A DNA stretch of 64,000 bases from Streptomyces sp. NBC_00620 (lineage in GTDB: Bacteria > Actinomycetota > Actinomycetes > Streptomycetales > Streptomycetaceae), in NCBI RefSeq assembly GCF_026341825.1, contig NZ_JAPENY010000002.1, forward strand, positions 2,451,001 to 2,515,000. Direction: 5' to 3'. A program made the translations under genes and the position numbers. The notes under the pieces were generated by a model. That model worked only from the letters and a program-made list of their open reading frames with translations, was not told the DNA's origin and searched no databases. This document shows, piece by piece, positions 60,003 to 64,000 of the stretch. Every line of letters starts with the position of its first letter. Position 1 is the first letter of the stretch.

Positions 60003-61043
60003 ATGGCGGATACGTTCAACTACCGCATCGACCACCACGGCAGCCTGGTCCGCCCCGCCGAGCTCATCGCCGCGCGGGCGCAGGGCGACCCCGAGGCCCT
60101 GCACACGGCCGAGACCGAGGCGGTCAAGGAGGTGGTGACCTTCCAGCGCAAGCTGCGCTCCACGGTCGTCACCGACGGGGACTTCCTCCGCGAGGACTTC
60201 CGCAGCGCAGTCTTCGACGCCGTCTCCGGTTTCCGGCGTACCGGCGAGGAGACGGCGGACGGCCTGTCCCGCTGGGTGGCCGAGGCGCTGCCCAAGGCCA
60301 ACCACCCGCTGGCCGCCGACTCGGCGAGCAAGCTGGCGGACCTGACCTGGATCGCCCCCAAGGTCTCCCTGCCCTCCCCGGCCTACCTCGCCGCCACCAC
60401 CTTCGCGCCCGAACTCGCGGCCTCCGGCGGTCCCTCCTCGGCCCGTGAACTCGGCGAGGCCCTGGCGGAGATCATCAACGCGGAGATCGAGCTCCTCGTC
60501 TCCCGAGGCGTCCGCCTGATCCAGCTGAACAACCCGCTCCTGCTCGCCCACACTGCCACCGAGCCCGCCGCCGTCGGCGCGCTCTCCTTCGAGGACGCCC
60601 TTGCCGTCGAGGCTCTGGCGGTACGTCTGGACGCGCGGCCCGAAGGCGTACGGGTGGGTCTCTGCCCAGGCTGGGCGGCGCCCGCCGCGGTGGACCGGAG
60701 CAAGGCCGAGCGGCTGTACGGGGAGATCCCCGCCGACCGCTGGATCCTGCCGTACGACAAGGGCACCGCGGCCGAGGTGGACCTGCTCAAGGCCATGCCC
60801 GAAGACCGGGACGTGTGCCTGGGTGTCGTGGACGCGACCGTGCCCGAGCTGGAGGGCATCGACGAGGTGATGGCCCGTATCGACGCGGCCGCCGAGGTCA
60901 AGGACCTGGAGGACATGGCGATCTCGCCGTCGCGCGGCTTCGCCGACCTGGCCGTACGCCCGCTGCTGAGCACCGAGGAGCAGCGCCTCAAGCTGGTTCT
61001 GGTGGAGACGCTCGCGCGTTACTGCTGGGGCAACGAGTTCTGA
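60003..61043 (+). CDS. MetE C-terminal-like protein lacking zinc ligands
   Basis: 346 residues resembling the catalytic half of cobalamin-independent methionine synthase. The zinc-binding HxC is G219-L-C221, the QxDEP segment is QLNNP (174-178) and the later NPDCG segment is SPSRGF (308-313). Thus of the usual His, Cys, Glu, Cys set only C221 is clearly kept. Methyl transfer to homocysteine is unlikely. Related proteins include epoxyalkane-CoM transferases and other thiol transferases. Last gene of the operon, 2 bp after the GlcG-like gene, directly before a strong terminator. Confidence 0.8.
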   Translation: MADTFNYRIDHHGSLVRPAELIAARAQGDPEALHTAETEAVKEVVTFQRKLRSTVVTDGDFLREDFRSAVFDAVSGFRRTGEETADGLSRWVAEALPKANHPLAADSASKLADLTWIAPKVSLPSPAYLAATTFAPELAASGGPSSARELGEALAEIINAEIELLVSRGVRLIQLNNPLLLAHTATEPAAVGALSFEDALAVEALAVRLDARPEGVRVGLCPGWAAPAAVDRSKAERLYGEIPADRWILPYDKGTAAEVDLLKAMPEDRDVCLGVVDATVPELEGIDEVMARIDAAAEVKDLEDMAISPSRGFADLAVRPLLSTEEQRLKLVLVETLARYCWGNEF

Positions 61044-61052
61044 GACGTCGAC

Positions 61053-61082
61053 GGCCGGGAAGCGCGGATGCGCTTCCCGGCC
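61053..61082. terminator. strong bidirectional terminator
   Basis: GGCCGGGAAGCGC and GCGCTTCCCGGCC form a perfect 13-bp stem with loop GGAT, 10 bp after the MetE-like stop and 19 bp past the stop of the convergent ABM gene. Confidence 0.85.
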
Positions 61083-61100
61083 GGGGCGTAAAGGGAACCT

Positions 61101-61388
61101 TCAGAGCACCTCGGCGAAGGTCACCGTCCGCTCGGTCAGCAGCGGTCGCACGGTGGCCACGATCAGCTCGGCGAAGTAGTCCGCGGCAGCGTGCGCGTCG
61201 AAGCCGGCGCGGTCGGTGTACTGCTCGTACAGCACGAAGCTGCCCTCCTGGCCGGCCTCGGCGTGCACCTCGTACGCCAGGTTCGCCGGCTCGGCGCGGG
61301 TGTGCTCGCGCATCTTGAGCAGCGCGGCGCGCACCGTGGCCTCGTCGGTGGGCTCGCACCGGTAGTGGGCGACGACTGCGTAGGCCAT
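61101..61388 (-). CDS. ABM-family (YgiN-like) monooxygenase
   Basis: 95 residues; ATG six bases after AAGGAGAG. The ferredoxin-like antibiotic-biosynthesis-monooxygenase fold is shown by MAYAVVAHYR, EPANLAYEVHAE and FVLYEQYTDRAGFDAH. Members oxidise quinols or anthrone-type phenols without cofactor, or act as heme or stress proteins. It is divergent from the second aldehyde dehydrogenase gene and converges on the operon terminator. Its leader has a 9-bp tandem repeat. Confidence 0.88.
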   Translation of the reverse strand: MAYAVVAHYRCEPTDEATVRAALLKMREHTRAEPANLAYEVHAEAGQEGSFVLYEQYTDRAGFDAHAAADYFAELIVATVRPLLTERTVTFAEVL

Positions 61389-61403
61389 CTGTTCTCTCCT
61401 TAG

Positions 61404-61430
61404 GGCTCTTACGGCTCTTACGGCTCTTAC
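61404..61430. repeat. three perfect 9-bp repeats in the ABM leader
   Basis: GGCTCTTAC occurs three times head to tail, ending 15 bp before the ABM start on the minus strand. The other part of the gap to 61642 shows a weak [C/T]GCA-N-type dyad (61510-61526) but no gene. Confidence 0.7.
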
Positions 61431-61642
61431 TGCTCGGGGGACGGCATCGCACATGCCGTCCGGCCTGCCGATTCCAGCACGGAACACCCGCCCGACGGCC
61501 CGCGCGCGGCGCAAGCAATGACTGCCGTCGCGGGGGTGGTGGCACCGCCCCGACATGGTGTGTTGTCGCATTCGGCCCGTATGGCCGCTGCCTGTGCAGA
61601 CCGCGGAACCCGCACCGCGGCGGACGAAGGAAGTGATCTTCA

Positions 61643-63088
61643 ATGCGAACCCTGGAAACCCTCTCCGGTGGAGAGTGGTTGGCGACCGGCGAGTGGATCG
61701 ATGTCCACGACCCCTCCGACCTGCGCACCCCTGTCGCCCGCGTCCCCGCACTGAGCGCCGCCGACGTCACCCGCGCCTATGACCACGCCGAGCGGGGCTT
61801 CGCCGTCTGGAAGCGCACCAGCCCCTTCGAACGCGCCCGGATCATGACGGATGCGGCCCGGCTGCTGCGCGAGCGCGTCGCCGAGATCGCTGAGGACCTG
61901 GCCACCGAGATGGGCAAGACCCGTGCCGAGGCCACGGGCGAGACGATCAAGGCAGCCGACTTCCTGGAGTACTACGCGGGCATCGCCCGCCAGGGCTACG
62001 GGACGCTGGTGCACGACGTACGCCCGGACACCCGGACCAGCTTCCAGCGCGAGCCGATCGGCATCGTCCTCGCGATCACCCCGTGGAACGACCCGCTGAT
62101 CACCCCGGCCCGCAAGCTGGCGCCCACCCTCGCGGCAGGCAACGCGGCTCTCCTCAAGCCGGCCACCGACACCCCGCAGGCCGCCCTGCACTTCGCCCGC
62201 GCCCTGCACGACGCGGGCCTGCCGGCCGGGGTCCTCAACGTGATCACCGGCCGCGGCGCGCAGATCTCCGAGGCGCTGATCGCCGACCCGCGGCTCGCCG
62301 CGCTCACCTTCACCGGCAGCAACGAGGTCGGCGAGGGCCTGCGCGCCCAGCTCGCCGGCCGCAACGTCCGCTTCCAGGGCGAGCTCGGTGGCAAGAACGC
62401 CACCGTCGTCCTCGCCGACGCCGACCTCGACGCCGCAGCCAAGGCGGTCGCCGCCGCCGGCTTCGCACAGGCCGGGCAGCGCTGCACCGCCACCAGCCGG
62501 GTGATCGTCGAGCGGTCCGTGTACGAGGAGTTCACCAGCCGGCTGCTCGGCGAGGCCGCCGCGCTGCGCGTCGGACCCGGCCTCGCCGAGGGCACCACGA
62601 TGGGGCCGCTGGTGAGCGCCCGCCAGCGCGACGGCGTCCTGTCCGACATCGAGCGCGCCGTCAAGCAGGGCGCCACGGTCCTTGCGGGCGGCGACCAGCC
62701 GAAGGACGAGGCGCTGAGCCACGGCTGCTACGTCAACCCGACCGTGCTCGGTGACGTGACGCCGGACGCGGACATCTGGCACGAGGAGGTGTTCGGCCCC
62801 GTCGTCGCGCTGCGCGCGGTGGACTCCTTCGAGGAGGCCGTCGAGGCGGTCAACGACTCCGACTTCGGCCTCGCGGCCGCCGTCTTCACCCAGAACCTGG
62901 GCGCCGCCCACCGGTTCGCCGAAGAGGCCGAGTGCGGCCAGGTCGCGGTGAACACCACCACCTCCGGCTGGGACGTCCACCACCCCTTCGGCGGCTTCCG
63001 CGATTCCGGATCGCCCTTCAAGGAGCAGGGCGAGGAAGCCCTGCGCTTCTACACGCGCGTCAAGACCGTCGCCATCCACTTCGGCTGA
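61643..63088 (+). CDS. aldehyde dehydrogenase (ketoglutarate-semialdehyde type)
   Basis: 481 residues, full ALDH set: PWNDPLITP, FTGSNEVGEGL, GELGGKNA with the base Glu, and AGQRCTATSR with the nucleophile. This branch includes 2-oxoglutarate-semialdehyde and related dehydrogenases of sugar-acid pathways. ATG after GAAGGAAG. It is followed by the 2-hydroxyglutarate oxidase gene, so a C5 dicarboxylate end product is plausible. Confidence 0.92.
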   Translation: MRTLETLSGGEWLATGEWIDVHDPSDLRTPVARVPALSAADVTRAYDHAERGFAVWKRTSPFERARIMTDAARLLRERVAEIAEDLATEMGKTRAEATGETIKAADFLEYYAGIARQGYGTLVHDVRPDTRTSFQREPIGIVLAITPWNDPLITPARKLAPTLAAGNAALLKPATDTPQAALHFARALHDAGLPAGVLNVITGRGAQISEALIADPRLAALTFTGSNEVGEGLRAQLAGRNVRFQGELGGKNATVVLADADLDAAAKAVAAAGFAQAGQRCTATSRVIVERSVYEEFTSRLLGEAAALRVGPGLAEGTTMGPLVSARQRDGVLSDIERAVKQGATVLAGGDQPKDEALSHGCYVNPTVLGDVTPDADIWHEEVFGPVVALRAVDSFEEAVEAVNDSDFGLAAAVFTQNLGAAHRFAEEAECGQVAVNTTTSGWDVHHPFGGFRDSGSPFKEQGEEALRFYTRVKTVAIHFG

Positions 63089-63117
63089 CGGCCCGCTGCA
63101 AGGAAAGGAGGATGCCG

Positions 63118-64000
63118 ATGGCTGACGAGACGATCGGCATCGTCGGCGCCGGCATCGTGGGGCTGGCCACCGCCCGCGAGATCGCCCTGCGCCGCCCCGG
63201 CACCCGGGTCGTGGTGCTGGAGAAGGAGCGGGAGGTCGCCGTCCACCAGACCGGGCACAACTCGGGCGTGGTGCACGCGGGGATCTACTACGCGCCGGGC
63301 AGCCTCAAGGCGGACCTGTGCGTGCGGGGCGTGTCCATCCTGCGCGAGTACTGCCAGGAACGCGGGCTGCCGTACGCGGAGATCGGCAAGCTCGTCATGG
63401 CGGTGCGCCAGGACGAGCTGGGCCGGATGGAGAACCTCTACCAGCGGGCCAGGAACAACCACGTGCCCGAGTTGAGGAAGGTCTCCAAGGAGGAGATCAA
63501 GGAGCTCGAGCCCCATGCCGGGGGCATCGCGGCCCTGCACTCCCCGCGCACCGCGATCACCGACTACCCGGCGATCGCCCGGGAGTTCGCCAAGGACATC
63601 GAGGCCGCGGGCGGCGAGGTGCGGCTCGGCTTCCCGGTCACCTCCATCACCAACGTGCCCGGCGGGATCGAGGTGGCCTCCGGGCAGGACCGGGTACGCG
63701 TCGACCGGCTGATCCTCTGCGCGGGCCTCCACTCGGACTCCGTCGCGGGCCTCGCCCAGGACAAGAAGGCCCCGAGGATCATCCCGTTCCGGGGCGAGTA
63801 CATGCTCCTCAAACGGGAGCGCACGGACCTGGTGCGCGGGCTCATCTACCCGGTCCCGGACCCGCGTTATCCCTTCCTCGGCGTGCACTTCACTCCACGC
63901 GTCGACGGCTCGGTCGAGGTCGGCCCCAACGCCGTCCTGGCCCTGGCCAGGGAGGGCTACCGGCTCAGCAAGGTCTCGCTCAAGGACCTCGCCGGACTCG
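63118..64000 (+). CDS. lhgO: L-2-hydroxyglutarate oxidase, N-terminal part (runs off the window)
   Basis: 294 codons are visible from the ATG at 63118, six bases after AGGAGG; an ATG at 63112 is too close to the RBS. DAO-family flavoprotein with GIVGAGIVGLATAREI, EKE at the end of the second strand, and TGHNSGVVHAGIYY typical of LhgO/L2HGDH. Later EYMLLKR and VGPNAVLAL agree. It oxidises L-2-hydroxyglutarate to 2-oxoglutarate. The gene continues beyond base 64000. Confidence 0.9.
   Translation, partial: MADETIGIVGAGIVGLATAREIALRRPGTRVVVLEKEREVAVHQTGHNSGVVHAGIYYAPGSLKADLCVRGVSILREYCQERGLPYAEIGKLVMAVRQDELGRMENLYQRARNNHVPELRKVSKEEIKELEPHAGGIAALHSPRTAITDYPAIAREFAKDIEAAGGEVRLGFPVTSITNVPGGIEVASGQDRVRVDRLILCAGLHSDSVAGLAQDKKAPRIIPFRGEYMLLKRERTDLVRGLIYPVPDPRYPFLGVHFTPRVDGSVEVGPNAVLALAREGYRLSKVSLKDLAGL

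Noticed and set aside
1..64000. Biosynthetic gene cluster for a secondary metabolite
   Set aside because: Oxygenases, SDRs and regulators occur, but there is no PKS, NRPS, terpene synthase or RiPP precursor that I can recognise in the window.

Overview
The window looks like the chromosome of a Streptomyces or a close relative. It is very G+C-rich, uses GTG starts often, and encodes a sortase-anchored chaplin, an NsdA-type regulator, a PAS-SpoIIE phosphatase, a DUF397 protein, a CGNR zinc-finger regulator and a LAL-type regulator. Four genes between 18.8 and 29.1 kb carry rare TTA codons. I saw no rRNA, tRNA, CRISPR array or prophage. About 59 protein genes, including two pseudogenes, can be supported.

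0-4.3 kb: acyl-CoA metabolism. The start of an acyl-CoA synthetase (minus strand) diverges from a tightly packed set: a crotonase, a tandem OB-fold/DUF35 protein and two thiolase-fold proteins that both lack the nucleophilic Cys. This resembles the DUF35/Ltp2 retro-aldolase module of side-chain degradation. 4.4-12.3 kb: a DUF397 protein, an alpha/beta-hydrolase, an XRE-cupin regulator, a TetR/FAD-monooxygenase/SDR set, an esterase-RidA-class II aldolase operon and an Lrp regulator. A palindrome of the type GGGCAAATT/AATTTGCCC occurs before both the hydrolase and the aldolase operon.

12.4-17.9 kb: an acyl-CoA dehydrogenase, an HSD10-like SDR and E1alpha, E1beta and E2 of a branched-chain 2-oxoacid dehydrogenase, divergent from the Lrp gene. 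18-30 kb: regulators and cell-wall genes (CGNR, LAL, amidase, phosphotransferase-like, NsdA-like, SpoIIE). 30-46.5 kb: quinone reductase, Tat-exported phospholipase C, Gfo/Idh oxidoreductase, baeRF-type protein, a decayed arginine deiminase locus, secreted proteins, a chaplin, acetyltransferases, an MFS/MerR pair and an MBL hydrolase. The antiporter arcD is interrupted by a 274-bp IS200/IS605-like element with further lesions, and arcA has one in-frame amber codon.

46.7-64 kb: a secreted GH27 alpha-galactosidase, then a catabolic island. The island holds a cupin, a CMD protein, a ribose-type ABC importer, a LysR regulator and a seven-gene operon (ring-cleavage-like VOC dioxygenase, aldehyde dehydrogenase, FAH-family hydrolase, second VOC protein, alpha/beta-hydrolase, GlcG/HbpS protein, MetE-like protein without zinc ligands) closed by a strong terminator. 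An ABM monooxygenase, a second aldehyde dehydrogenase and the start of an L-2-hydroxyglutarate oxidase gene follow. A 17-bp dyad, [T/C]GCA-centred with TTGC on the other arm, lies before three transcription units of the island and is a candidate operator for the LysR protein. The substrate cannot be read from the sequence, so this island is the best candidate for an undescribed pathway.
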